DNA of 33,331 bases from Alphaproteobacteria bacterium (GTDB lineage Bacteria; Pseudomonadota; Alphaproteobacteria; Sphingomonadales; Emcibacteraceae), in contig JAADFR010000025.1 in the NCBI GenBank assembly GCA_013152755.1, positions 1 to 33,331 on the forward strand, written 5' to 3'. The position numbers and the translations under genes were made by a program. The notes beneath the pieces are model-generated. The model did not search any database, was not told the origin of the DNA, and worked only from the letters and a program-made list of their open reading frames with translations. Position 1 is the first letter of the stretch, and each line of letters opens with the position of its first letter. Of this stretch, positions 1 through 9,251 are shown piece after piece.

Positions 1-1
1 G

Positions 2-379
2 CAGTTATCTATTTCATCTGGATCACACATATATAATTTCAACGTAGAAGTTGCGGAAAACTTTGATCAGCGCGCCAGAGGCCTCATGTTTCGAAAAAAT
101 ATGGCAGATCAGAATGGCATGCTATTTCTTTTTGATGAAAATCAGATCGTGACTATGTGGATGAAGAATACCTATATCCCTCTTGATATTATTTTTATCA
201 ATAGGGCGGGGGTTATCGTTCATATAGCAAAGGATGCTGTGCCTGAATCGCTTGATATTATTTCTTCACAATTTCCTGTTATCTCCGCCTTTGAAGTAAA
301 TGCGGGGCTGACAGCTCGCCTGAATATCAAAAAAGGTGATAGAATAACCCACCCGTTTTTCACCGCTGTGCGCCATTAA
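2..379 (+). CDS. DUF192 family protein, 5'-truncated by window edge
   Basis: Frame stays open upstream of the listed ATG at 86 to the window edge (QLSISSGSHIYNFNVEVAENFDQRARGLMFRK...). RARGLMFR...MLFLF...MWMKNTYIPLDIIFI is typical of DUF192. Confidence 0.85.
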   Translation, partial: QLSISSGSHIYNFNVEVAENFDQRARGLMFRKNMADQNGMLFLFDENQIVTMWMKNTYIPLDIIFINRAGVIVHIAKDAVPESLDIISSQFPVISAFEVNAGLTARLNIKKGDRITHPFFTAVRH

Positions 380-423
380 AGACATAAATATCTAAAAAAT
401 ATGGCTCAAGCCCATAAATGCAC

Positions 424-452
424 TTGCCCTTGGGTAAGGCTTCTTGTATTAA
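424..452 (+). promoter_or_regulatory. Candidate sigma70-type promoter for tRNA-Pro (TTGCCC-N17-TATTAA)
   Basis: TTGCCC at 424-429, 17-nt spacer, TATTAA at 447-452, followed by a GC-rich discriminator about 27 nt before the tRNA 5' end. Confidence 0.4.
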
Positions 453-478
453 GCCTAGCACGTTAGATTTAATCCCGT

Positions 479-555
479 CGGGGAGTGGCGCAGCCTGGTA
501 GCGCACCTGTTTTGGGTACAGGGGGTCGCAGGTTCAAATCCTGTCTCCCCGACCA
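479..555 (+). tRNA. tRNA-Pro (anticodon UGG), CCA encoded
   Basis: Acceptor stem CGGGGAG/CTCCCCG, anticodon stem CCTGT/ACAGG with loop TTTGGGT (anticodon TGG), GGTTCAAATCC T-arm, discriminator A plus CCA. C1 is typical of bacterial tRNA-Pro. Confidence 0.97.
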
Positions 556-570
556 TTAAATCAACACAGA

Positions 571-606
571 AAAACAGCCGTTCGGTATTTGCCGAACGGC
601 TGTTTT
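571..606. terminator. Bidirectional intrinsic terminator between tRNA-Pro and dctM
   Basis: Perfect 15-bp inverted repeat AAAACAGCCGTTCGG-TATTTG-CCGAACGGCTGTTTT, A/T tracts on both sides, overlapping the dctM stop codon. Confidence 0.9.
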
Positions 607-2174
607 TATTTGAACAATACGCCGGGTAGCCACGTGGTCATTTCCGGGAAAAACCACAATATGGCCAGCATAAGTATCTGGATCAGCACATAAGGCAGGA
701 CGCCCTTGTATATCTGCATGGTCGTGACGCTTTTCGGCGCAACACCGCGCAGATAAAAGAGCGCAAAGCCAAACGGCGGGGTCAGGAAGCTGGTTTGCAG
801 GTTCATAGCCATCATAATACCCAGCCATACCGGATGAATATCCATCATGAGCAAAACAGGGGCCACGATGGGGACAACGACAAAAGTAATCTCGATAAAG
901 TCCAGAAAAAAGCCCAGCACAAACATGACCGCCATGACCAGTATCAGGGCGGTAAATTTGCCGCCGGGCAGGTTGCTCAAAAAGTCATGGATGAACTCAT
1001 CACCCTCAAAACCTTTGAACACCAGCGAAAACATGGCCGCCCCGATCAGGATCATAAATATCATGGCTGAAATCCGGGTAGTGGATTGCATGACATGATG
1101 CAATATTTTTTCCCGGTGGCTTCGATAGGTAGCGACACCTACGCCCCATAACGCACAGAGGCTTAATATAATAGCAAGGGCAATCCCCAAATAATCCCCG
1201 GCAGAAATATCTTCGCGATTAAGCCTGAGGTCAAACAGATTGGTTATAATCACCAACCCGGCGAGGGACAGCCCGGCGCCATAGACTGGCCATGCCTTAT
1301 CTGGTTCCACCTTGTAACCGGTCATCAAAATGGCTCCCACGGCTCCCACAGCCGCCGCTTCGGTCGGGGTGGCAATGCCGGCGATAATGGACCCCAGAAC
1401 GGCGATGATCAGGAATATGGGCGGCAGGAATGCCCCCAGAAGGCGGGCCGTGCTTACAGTGTCCGCCGCCTCGTCTTTGCTGATTGGCGGGGACAGTTTG
1501 GGAAATATCATGGCCACCGCAATCTGATACAGAATATAAAGCAGCACCAGCACCATGCCGGGAATCAGTGCCCCGGCGAACAGGTCACCAACCGACAGCG
1601 GTTCTGGCGCCCAGTTACCCATTTCCAGCTGGGCTGTCTGCCAGGCTGAGGACAGCTGATCACCCAACAGCACCAATACGATGGACGGCGGTATGATCTG
1701 CCCCAAGGTGCCGGAAGCGGCGATGGTGCCACTGGCCAGTGCCGGGCTATAGCCGCGCTTTAACATGGTCGGCAGGCTGAGCAGGCCCATGGTGACCACT
1801 GTTGCGCCGACAATTCCGGTGGAGGCCGCCAGCAACGCCCCGACAATGGTCACGGAGATACCAAGTCCACCGGGCAGGCGTCCCATAAGCCTTGACATAC
1901 TGTCCAGAAGTTCCTCGGCAATTTTTGATCGCTCCAGCATAACGCCCATAAAGATAAACAGGGGAACCGCCAGCAAGACATCATTGGTCATCGTGCCGAA
2001 AATTCGCTCCGGAATCAGGCCAATAAAATCGCTGTCAATTTCATCAAAATAAATGCCAATGCCGACAAAAATCAAGGCCGTCCCGCCAAGGGTAAAGGCC
2101 ACAGGAAACCCGCTCATCAGCATGATGATCACGGTCAGGAACATGAGCAGGTCAAGGATGATATTCAATTCCAT
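606..2174 (-). CDS. dctM: TRAP transporter large permease subunit (DctM-like, mannitol/chloroaromatic-type)
   Basis: Polytopic protein with DctM motifs (VPLFIFMGVMLERS, GTLGQIIPPSIVLVLLGDQL, GIATPTEAAAVGAVGA, SFLTPPFGFALFYLRGVAP). The listed ORF is over-extended; likely start MELNIILDLL at 2174 overlaps the dctQ stop. Confidence 0.93.
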   Translation of the reverse strand: MELNIILDLLMFLTVIIMLMSGFPVAFTLGGTALIFVGIGIYFDEIDSDFIGLIPERIFGTMTNDVLLAVPLFIFMGVMLERSKIAEELLDSMSRLMGRLPGGLGISVTIVGALLAASTGIVGATVVTMGLLSLPTMLKRGYSPALASGTIAASGTLGQIIPPSIVLVLLGDQLSSAWQTAQLEMGNWAPEPLSVGDLFAGALIPGMVLVLLYILYQIAVAMIFPKLSPPISKDEAADTVSTARLLGAFLPPIFLIIAVLGSIIAGIATPTEAAAVGAVGAILMTGYKVEPDKAWPVYGAGLSLAGLVIITNLFDLRLNREDISAGDYLGIALAIILSLCALWGVGVATYRSHREKILHHVMQSTTRISAMIFMILIGAAMFSLVFKGFEGDEFIHDFLSNLPGGKFTALILVMAVMFVLGFFLDFIEITFVVVPIVAPVLLMMDIHPVWLGIMMAMNLQTSFLTPPFGFALFYLRGVAPKSVTTMQIYKGVLPYVLIQILMLAILWFFPEMTTWLPGVLFK

Positions 2175-2716
2175 CACACGACCTCCGGCTCTTCTTCGGA
2201 CAGATGTTCTGCCCCCCGAATAGTCAACCATGAATGAAGTAACAGGGATATGGCTTGCAGGAATAAAGTGGCGGCAAAGAATAAAATCATGCTTTTCAGC
2301 AGATAAACCGCCTGAATGCCGCTCGATTCGATGGAGCCTTCCATACTTTCCCACGAATCCATAACATAGGGCCAAGCCATCCAGCCAATCAGGATCGTGA
2401 CCGGAAACAGAAAGATCAGGCACCCCAGAAAATTAATCCATGCCTTTGTTTTCTCCGAAAAACCACTGTAAAAAACATCAACCCGCACATGGCCATTATG
2501 GCGCAGGGTATAGGCTGCCGCACCCAGAAAGATCATGCTGTGCATATAGAGCAGGCTCTCCTGCAAATATATAGCCCCCAGATGAAATATATAATGACCC
2601 AAAACAATGAGAAACTGCATAAGCACCAGAAACAAGGTGAGCCATGACAGGACACGCCCGGTGGCCTCACTGAATTGATCAATTCGTTTTGTGATGTTAT
2701 GAAGCAGGCCTGTCAC
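2174..2716 (-). CDS. dctQ: TRAP transporter small permease subunit (DctQ-like)
   Basis: Four-TM small protein (HNGHVRVDVFYSGFSEKTKAWINFLG) directly upstream of dctM. Confidence 0.9.
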   Translation of the reverse strand: MTGLLHNITKRIDQFSEATGRVLSWLTLFLVLMQFLIVLGHYIFHLGAIYLQESLLYMHSMIFLGAAAYTLRHNGHVRVDVFYSGFSEKTKAWINFLGCLIFLFPVTILIGWMAWPYVMDSWESMEGSIESSGIQAVYLLKSMILFFAATLFLQAISLLLHSWLTIRGAEHLSEEEPEVV

Positions 2717-2722
2717 AATATC

Positions 2723-3823
2723 CTACAGTCTTTTGCCGTAATTTTCATAAAGATGCCGCGACCTCAGGTAAGGCTCATCGGCAATGGCCCGCCACTCCAT
2801 GGCCGCTCTGCGCGTGTCCATATAGCTGTTATATATGCGTTTTGTCAGATCATCCGTGGTGGCGATTTCCTGCATAACCTCGTCAGAAGTGCGGGCGAGG
2901 GCGATCAGTATCTCATCGGAATAGGTGCGCAGCAAAACCCCGTGTTTATCAACCAGCGCCCGCAGAGAGGCCGCGTTACGGCTGTTGAACTCCGCCAGTG
3001 ATTTCTGATAATTATCCCCGGCCACAGCCCGGATGATGGCCTGATCTGCCTTGCTCAGACTGTTCCAGACATCAAGGTTAAATCCGGCGGCAATGGCGGC
3101 CCCCGGCTCCTGAAAGGCTGAGGTATAATAATATTTGGTGATATTATGAAAACCAAAGGCCAGATCATTCCACGGCCCAACCCATTCGGAGGCATCGATA
3201 TTACCCTGACTGAGGGCCAGATAAATCTCGCCCCCGGCTTTGGTCACCGGCGTTGCGCCAAGACGTTTCAAGACCTCACCGCCCAACCCCGGTATGCGAA
3301 TGCGTAGGCCCTTAAAGTCCTCAATACTGTTGATTTCCTTCTTGAACCAGCCGCCCATCTGAACCCCGGAATTGGTGCAAACCAAAGCCTTAATATTGAA
3401 TTTTCCGGACAGTTCATCCCAGAGCTTTTGACCCCCGCCGTAATTGAGCCACTGGCTCTGCTCCATGGCCGTTAGGCCAAAGGGGATGGCGGTGAAGAAG
3501 GAAAAGGCTTTATGTTTACCCTGCCAGTAATATTCGGAGCCGTGATATATATCCGCCTTGCCGCCGCGCACCGCGTCAAAGGCCCCCAGAGGCGGCACCA
3601 GCTCATTTCCTGCATAGACCTTGATCCGCAGGCGGCCATCGGTGGCCGTTTCAATGTCCTTGGCAAATTCCTCGGCGCGGGTGCCAAGGCCGGGGAATTT
3701 TTTGGGCCATGTGGTGACCATTTTAAGCCGCCGCTTGCCCGTAGCATAGGCCGGAGCCGACAGGCCCGCTGCTGTGGCCACCGCGCCGCCAGCCGTTGTC
3801 GTAAGGAATGTACGTCTTTTCAT
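2723..3823 (-). CDS. dctP: TRAP transporter periplasmic substrate-binding protein (DctP/TakP-like) with Tat-like signal
   Basis: Start refined to MKRRTFLTTTAGGAVATAAGLSAPAYA (RRTFL twin-arginine motif); body KMVTTWPKKFPGLGTRAEEFAKDIETATDGRL fits the family; adjacent to dctQM. Confidence 0.92.
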   Translation of the reverse strand: MKRRTFLTTTAGGAVATAAGLSAPAYATGKRRLKMVTTWPKKFPGLGTRAEEFAKDIETATDGRLRIKVYAGNELVPPLGAFDAVRGGKADIYHGSEYYWQGKHKAFSFFTAIPFGLTAMEQSQWLNYGGGQKLWDELSGKFNIKALVCTNSGVQMGGWFKKEINSIEDFKGLRIRIPGLGGEVLKRLGATPVTKAGGEIYLALSQGNIDASEWVGPWNDLAFGFHNITKYYYTSAFQEPGAAIAAGFNLDVWNSLSKADQAIIRAVAGDNYQKSLAEFNSRNAASLRALVDKHGVLLRTYSDEILIALARTSDEVMQEIATTDDLTKRIYNSYMDTRRAAMEWRAIADEPYLRSRHLYENYGKRL

Positions 3824-3857
3824 CTGAAAGGCCCCTGTATGATTTTGTCCCTGTATA

Positions 3858-3886
3858 TTTATGAGTATAGATATACTGCTCATAAA
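3858..3886 (-). promoter_or_regulatory. Candidate promoter with overlapping 8-bp dyad upstream of dctPQM
   Basis: Minus strand TTGTCT (3886-3891) N16 TATACT (3864-3869), overlapped by inverted repeat TTTATGAG-N13-CTCATAAA. Confidence 0.4.
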
Positions 3887-3900
3887 GACAAGACAACAGG

Positions 3901-4638
3901 TTAAGGTTTTTTAGAGATAAACCAGCCTTCGGGTTCAAGAATTTCCAGCGGGTGAAAATTCTTTTTATAGGCCATCTTGGGGCTGTTCTTTACCCAGTAA
4001 CCCAAATAGACGTGGTGTTTGGCCATCTGTTGGGCGCGGGCGATATGGTCTAGAATAAGATAGGTGCCGATGCTTCTTTTTTTGAAGTCCTCGCCAACCT
4101 CAAAGAAGCTATAGACCATGGACAGGCTCTCGGCCATGATGTCGGTCAGGGCCACGGCTATCAGGGTATTCTTACCGTTGTCTTGCAATCTATATTCAAT
4201 AAGGCTGGTATCGACGGGGCTGGATTCTACCATGCTGACATACTCATCAAATGACATATTGGCCATGCCACCATCCGTGTGCCGTCTGGCAAGATAGGCG
4301 GTCAACAGCTGATAATGTTCTTCGGTCGCCTTGTTGGGCATTAATTTGGCGGTCAGGTCAGAATTCATATTTATCAGGCGGCGCTGTGTGCGGCTTGGGG
4401 TAAATGAAGATACCGGGATGCGTACTGACTTGCATTCTGAACAGTCATCACAACTGGGTCGATAGACAATATCCTGACTACGGCGAAACCCTATTCTGGC
4501 CATTGATTCATGGAGGCCCGCAGGATTTATGTCGTCCAGTTCCGTAAAGACCTTGCGTTCCATCCGCCTCTCAAGATAAGGACAGATATTAGGCGCGGTC
4601 ACATAGAACCTGGGAAATTGTGAGGATTGGTTGGTCAA
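3901..4638 (-). CDS. bpt: Aspartate/glutamate leucyltransferase or arginyltransferase (bacterial N-end rule)
   Basis: PNICPYLERRMERKVF...RSQDIVYRPSCDDCSECKSVRIPV...HVYLGYWVKNSPKMAYKKNFHPLEIL is characteristic of Ate/Bpt. Confidence 0.95.
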   Translation of the reverse strand: MTNQSSQFPRFYVTAPNICPYLERRMERKVFTELDDINPAGLHESMARIGFRRSQDIVYRPSCDDCSECKSVRIPVSSFTPSRTQRRLINMNSDLTAKLMPNKATEEHYQLLTAYLARRHTDGGMANMSFDEYVSMVESSPVDTSLIEYRLQDNGKNTLIAVALTDIMAESLSMVYSFFEVGEDFKKRSIGTYLILDHIARAQQMAKHHVYLGYWVKNSPKMAYKKNFHPLEILEPEGWFISKKP

Positions 4639-4709
4639 TTATATTCTTTCCGTATGGATGTTACATCTACATCATATGATAAAAAACATAAGTAAATAAA
4701 GACTGAAAT

Positions 4710-6566
4710 TTAGTATAGATCATAATACCACGGTGCAAAGAGTGAATAACTCAGCCATAATATCAAGATCAGAGGGACGCCAACCCTCATAAAGTCTTTA
4801 AATTTATAATTACCCGGCCCCATAACCAAAAGATTGGTTTGATAGCCCATAGGCGTGGCAAAGGAACAATTGGCGGCAAAAATAACCGCTGTGACAAACA
4901 CCATCGGATCAACGCCAAGTTTGTTGGCCATATTGATGGCGATGGGCGTGAAAAGTACTGCTGTGGCATTGTTGCTCAACATATTGGTGAGTATGGCAAT
5001 GAGCAGGAAAAAGGCTGACAGGGTGATCGCCACACTTGAGCCTTCAAAGATGTGAATCAAACTTTCCGCCAAATATGATGCGCCGCCGGTGGCTTGCAGG
5101 GCGGTTCCCATGGCCAGTGCCGCCCCGACAAGCAGGAAAATACGGCGGTCTACGGCACGGCTGGCCTGACGAATATTCAGGCACCCCAGCGCAATCATCA
5201 GAAAAGCGCCGAAGGTGGCCGTAATGGGAATAGGGATAATTCCAGTGGCGGCAAAGACAACAACTCCGGCAAAAATACCCAATGCCTTCCAGCTGTCGGA
5301 CTTGACTTTGACCTCGCGGGTGGACCATTCCATCAGCAATACGTCCTTGTTGGCGCGCAGGGCATTAATCTGGCTGGAAGTGCCAACCACCAACAGTATA
5401 TCACCGGCTTCCAGACGAATATCATCCATGGAGCTTCGGACCATACGCGAGCGACGTTGGATCCCCAGCACTTTACAACCACCCTGAAGGTGATAGCCTA
5501 CTTGGTCCAATGTGCGCCCGTCCAACCGGGACGCCGGGGCAACAATCACCTCGGCGATTTTTTGTCCACGCGGATTTTCGATAGGTTCAATCTTCATGTC
5601 GTCCGGGTTAGTGGTTGTCAGGATGCCGCGCAATAAACCGGGATCTTTGGAGAGCTTTTCTGATAGAACAGCACGGGTCGTGGCCAGAATGATGCAATCA
5701 CCATCCTGAAATTCTATATCATCAAAAGGCGGGAGGAAAACCTTTCTTCCGCGCTGTACCAGCCGGACAGTCATGCGCGGCAGGTCCGGGAACATTCCGG
5801 CAATGGATTTTTTACCAATCAGAGAATTTCCGGACATCAGGTCAAGCTGGACGATGAACTGTTTGCCGGAAATTATTTGCGTATTGTCATCTGCTGTAGA
5901 TAATTTTTTTGGCAGAATAAATGGAGCAATAACAGTCACATAGAGCAATCCAATAGCGGCCAGAAATAACCCGGGAATGGTAAAGTCAAAGAAGTTTATC
6001 ACTTGCCCTGTCTGGGCTTTATAGGCACCGGCCACAAGAAGGTTGGTACTGGAGCCAATCAAAGTAGTCATGCCGCCCAGAATGGCCACAAAGCTGAGCG
6101 GCATAAGCACAAGCCCGGCGGATTTATCCATCTTGTCCATCAGGGTGATCATGATTGGGATAAATATGACAACGACGGGCGTATTATTCAGCAACGCGCT
6201 GATGATCATCACAGCGACCAGACAGACCAAAATGACCAGTTTGGGACGCGATATGCCATGTTTTACAATGATCTGTGCCGGGGTTTCCAGCGCACCGGTC
6301 TGAACCATTCCCTGCCCAATGACTAGCAGGGCCAGAATGGTGATCAAGGCCGGGTCGGAAAATCCCGCCAGCAATTCTTTTAACCCAAGAAGATTGACCC
6401 CGCCATCATCATAAACCGGCATGAAATGAAACAGGACCAGCAATATGGAAATTGTACCCAGAGAGGTGATTTCCATGGAAATTCTGTCCCGTCCATAGAA
6501 AACGATGGCGGCAAGAATAACGCCAAAAGTCATCCACATCTGAATGGAAGGCTGTACCATTTCCAT
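4710..6566 (-). CDS. SLC13-family permease with central TrkA-C (RCK_C) domains
   Basis: Two hydrophobic halves with ALLNNTPVVVIFIPI and MLSNNATAVLFTPIAI motifs, separated by a soluble region with two RCK_C-like segments. Confidence 0.9.
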   Translation of the reverse strand: MEMVQPSIQMWMTFGVILAAIVFYGRDRISMEITSLGTISILLVLFHFMPVYDDGGVNLLGLKELLAGFSDPALITILALLVIGQGMVQTGALETPAQIIVKHGISRPKLVILVCLVAVMIISALLNNTPVVVIFIPIMITLMDKMDKSAGLVLMPLSFVAILGGMTTLIGSSTNLLVAGAYKAQTGQVINFFDFTIPGLFLAAIGLLYVTVIAPFILPKKLSTADDNTQIISGKQFIVQLDLMSGNSLIGKKSIAGMFPDLPRMTVRLVQRGRKVFLPPFDDIEFQDGDCIILATTRAVLSEKLSKDPGLLRGILTTTNPDDMKIEPIENPRGQKIAEVIVAPASRLDGRTLDQVGYHLQGGCKVLGIQRRSRMVRSSMDDIRLEAGDILLVVGTSSQINALRANKDVLLMEWSTREVKVKSDSWKALGIFAGVVVFAATGIIPIPITATFGAFLMIALGCLNIRQASRAVDRRIFLLVGAALAMGTALQATGGASYLAESLIHIFEGSSVAITLSAFFLLIAILTNMLSNNATAVLFTPIAINMANKLGVDPMVFVTAVIFAANCSFATPMGYQTNLLVMGPGNYKFKDFMRVGVPLILILWLSYSLFAPWYYDLY

Positions 6567-6698
6567 ATAGTTTTTCCCGAACCGGCCCCTGGTTTAAAAT
6601 ACATTCTGTTCATGTATTTTGTTCATAATCAACATCATAGCAAGCATGCTGGACGCTGTCGCTGAAAAAAATGAAACAGTTTTTGGTGGGAGCAAAAT

Positions 6699-7580
6699 TT
6701 ACATGAAATCTGGGGGCAGGGTCGGGGACTCCCGTAATAACAAAATTGTTATGCGTCTGTTTTCCGCCCGCATTGGCCGATCGGGTAGCAGAGGTTCGGT
6801 GGAGGCTTTACCAAGCACTTCTGCTATTCTATTGGCTGATACGCCAGAGCTGCTTAAAACTCTGCGTGTGGCATTTGCCCGGTCCGAACTCAATTCCCAA
6901 TTGGAATAATTAGCTCTGCTGGTAAAGGGTTTGGCATCGGTATGACCAGTGATGGAGATGCGGTTTGGCATTTTTACGACAATAGTGGATATTTTACGAA
7001 TCAGCTTTTCAGCATATTGATATAAATCTGCTGAAGCCGGACGAAACATGGCCCGATTATCCTTATCCACAAGTTGAATGCGCATGCCTTCTTCGGTTAT
7101 GTCGATCAGTACCTGGTCTTTCAATTGGGCAAGTTCCGGATTTTGCTGAATGGCAACCTTGAGGCTGTCTGACATTTTTTCAAAATAAGCCTGTTCTTTT
7201 TTTGCTACCTGTTCAGCATATTTTTTTTCTTCAGATTTTTTCTCGCTGTCTTCATCATCCTCAGAATTTATTTCTGTGGTTGTGGTCGGGATGGACACGG
7301 TAACCGCACTTGCCTGTGCGCCGTCCGTATTCAGGGAAACACCGCCCAGAATACCACCGGACCCCGAGGAGGAATTGGTAGAGGCTGTTGTCGGAGAAAA
7401 ATATTCTGACAGACCTTCTTTTTGTTCTTTCGAGGTGGAATTGAGTAGCCATAGCAACAGGAAAAAAGCCATCATCGCGGTCACAAAGTCGGCATAGGCC
7501 ACTTTCCAGGCCCCGCCATGGGCGCCGCCGGATACTTTTTTAATTCGTTTTATTATTATTGGGCGTGCATCATCCGCCAT
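6699..7580 (-). CDS. motB: Flagellar motor stator protein MotB (OmpA-like C-terminus)
   Basis: GGAWKVAYADFVTAMMAFFLLLWLLN plug/TM segment with conserved Asp; C-terminal ISITGHTDAKPF...NWELSSDRANATRRVL peptidoglycan-binding motif. Confidence 0.95.
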   Translation of the reverse strand: MADDARPIIIKRIKKVSGGAHGGAWKVAYADFVTAMMAFFLLLWLLNSTSKEQKEGLSEYFSPTTASTNSSSGSGGILGGVSLNTDGAQASAVTVSIPTTTTEINSEDDEDSEKKSEEKKYAEQVAKKEQAYFEKMSDSLKVAIQQNPELAQLKDQVLIDITEEGMRIQLVDKDNRAMFRPASADLYQYAEKLIRKISTIVVKMPNRISITGHTDAKPFTSRANYSNWELSSDRANATRRVLSSSGVSANRIAEVLGKASTEPLLPDRPMRAENRRITILLLRESPTLPPDFM

Positions 7581-7650
7581 AAATTATCACCTTGAAAACA
7601 TAGTTAACGCGTTACAGGGCCATAATGGGTCTGTAAGGTTAAAATAATGT

Positions 7651-8883
7651 TTACAGGTCGGAAGAACGGTTGATATGGACAGTAAAGCCAGCCCCGCGCA
7701 GTCCGGCTAAAATATCTTCCAGGTTTGCTCTGTCCCGGGTTTCCAGCGTCACATTGGAATAGGTTTCCTTTGCCGGCAGTTCCGTGAACAGCCTGTGATG
7801 GGACACATCAATGATATTACCGCCAAGGTCACCGATGATTTTTGTGATCTGGGCCAGCGCACCCGGCACGTCCAGCAATTCCACCCGCAGACGGGTAATG
7901 CGGCCTTCCCGAACCAACCCGCGCATTAGCAGGGAGGCCAGTAAACGCGGGTCAATATTACCGCCGCTGACGATCATGGCGACTTTTTTGCCCTTGAATA
8001 TCTCAGGATAGCTGTTGATGGCGGCGAGGGGGGCGGCCCCGGCACCTTCCGGTACGGTTTTTTCTATGGTCATCAGCATACAAACGGCCTCTTCCAGCGC
8101 ATCCTCGCTGACCAGTAGAATATCATCCACCATATCTTTACAGATTTCATAGGTTTTTTCGCCAATGGTTTTTACGGCGATGCCTTCGGCCAATGTCGAA
8201 CCTTTGGCTATATAATCATTATTATTAACCGCCCGGTGCAGGGACGGGAATCGTTCCGCCTGTACGCCAATGATTTTTATATCCGGGTTGATATGTTTTG
8301 CGGCAATGGCGATACCGCTGATCAATCCGCCGCCGCCCACCGGGACCAGAATTATATCAAGGCCCGGACAGGCTTCCATCACTTCAAGGCCAATGGTGCC
8401 TTGGCCAGCGATAACATCATAATCATCAAAGGGATGAAGCAGCGTTAGCTCCTGTTCCTCGGCCAGCTTAAGCGCCTGCTGTGCCGTATCATCAAACCGT
8501 TCACCGAACAGCACAACATTTGCCCCATGCTCCTTGGTCTGGCTGACTTTTACAAAGGGCGTATTAACGGGCATAACGATAGTGGTGGGGATACCAAGGC
8601 GACTGCCGTGATAGGCAACCCCCTGAGCATGATTACCCGCAGAGGCGGCAATAACGCCTTTTTGTTTTTGGGCGTCGCTAAGATTGACCAGTTTATTCAA
8701 AGCCCCGCGTTCTTTGAAGGAGGCTGTGAATTGCAGATTTTCAAATTTGAGATAAATTTCCGCCTCGGTCATTTTTGAGAGGGTTCTGGACATGGTCAAA
8801 GGGGTGGCAACAATTGCCCCTTTCAGGGCTTTCGCCGCATTTTGAATATCCTCAAAAGATATGGCCGGGGATGTCTTGCTCAT
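7651..8883 (-). CDS. ilvA: Threonine ammonia-lyase with C-terminal ACT domain
   Basis: KFENLQFTASFKERGALNKL (PLP lysine motif), AASAGNHAQGVAYHGSRLGI, PVGGGGLISGIA, ACT-like C-terminus LLDVPGALAQITKIIGDLGGNIIDVSHHR. Confidence 0.93.
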   Translation of the reverse strand: MSKTSPAISFEDIQNAAKALKGAIVATPLTMSRTLSKMTEAEIYLKFENLQFTASFKERGALNKLVNLSDAQKQKGVIAASAGNHAQGVAYHGSRLGIPTTIVMPVNTPFVKVSQTKEHGANVVLFGERFDDTAQQALKLAEEQELTLLHPFDDYDVIAGQGTIGLEVMEACPGLDIILVPVGGGGLISGIAIAAKHINPDIKIIGVQAERFPSLHRAVNNNDYIAKGSTLAEGIAVKTIGEKTYEICKDMVDDILLVSEDALEEAVCMLMTIEKTVPEGAGAAPLAAINSYPEIFKGKKVAMIVSGGNIDPRLLASLLMRGLVREGRITRLRVELLDVPGALAQITKIIGDLGGNIIDVSHHRLFTELPAKETYSNVTLETRDRANLEDILAGLRGAGFTVHINRSSDL

Positions 8884-8969
8884 TTTATATCCGAATATAA
8901 ATAATAATAAATAGCTCTATACAGCATCATATATGGTTTATGTGCCGTAAAGTCCAAGATAATATGTTG

Positions 8970-9173
8970 TTAATTGAGAAGGCAGAAAAAGCCGTAACAG
9001 CTGTCAAAACCGTATTTGAAAATAAAAAATAGTATAATATCCAGCCCCGTTAACAGCAGGCATATTGGCAGCCCAACATATTTCAGGATATAAAATAAGG
9101 CCCAACGTGTGGGCTTTGGGGCGGTAATTTCGTGGCCCATGACGTTTTGGGTGAATTTTTTTCTGCCAAACAT
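8970..9173 (-). CDS. Small membrane protein of unknown function (67 aa)
   Basis: ORF with charged N-terminus (MFGRKKFTQNVMGHEITAPKPTRW), a long hydrophobic stretch and a CYGFFC C-terminus, in an otherwise empty gap. Confidence 0.65.
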   Translation of the reverse strand: MFGRKKFTQNVMGHEITAPKPTRWALFYILKYVGLPICLLLTGLDIILFFIFKYGFDSCYGFFCLLN

Positions 9174-9251
9174 ATAAAAACCGTTTAAGTTAATTAAGGT
9201 TTCAAAGGTATCACATAATAATATGAATTTTATGGTTAATAAAAAAATAAT

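Noticed and set aside
3901-4638. bpt next to a TRAP operon as a possible new functional system
   Set aside because: The adjacent TRAP operon has its own candidate promoter; adjacency alone does not support a functional link.
5094-5636. 180-aa plus-strand ORF inside the SLC13 permease gene
   Set aside because: Fully antisense to a clear family member, low-complexity composition, no recognisable domain; shadow ORF.
7063-7071. Perfect DnaA-box TTATCCACA
   Set aside because: Single isolated copy inside motB coding sequence (encodes part of LVDKDN); no cluster of boxes or AT-rich unwinding element, so not an origin.
7639-7653. Near-match to a CtrA site (TTAA-N7-TTTA) upstream of motB, and TTAA-N7-TTAG upstream of the ldtR-like gene (12268-12282)
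   Set aside because: Each has a mismatch to TTAA-N7-TTAA and AT-rich intergenic DNA gives many such matches by chance; not supportable from sequence alone.
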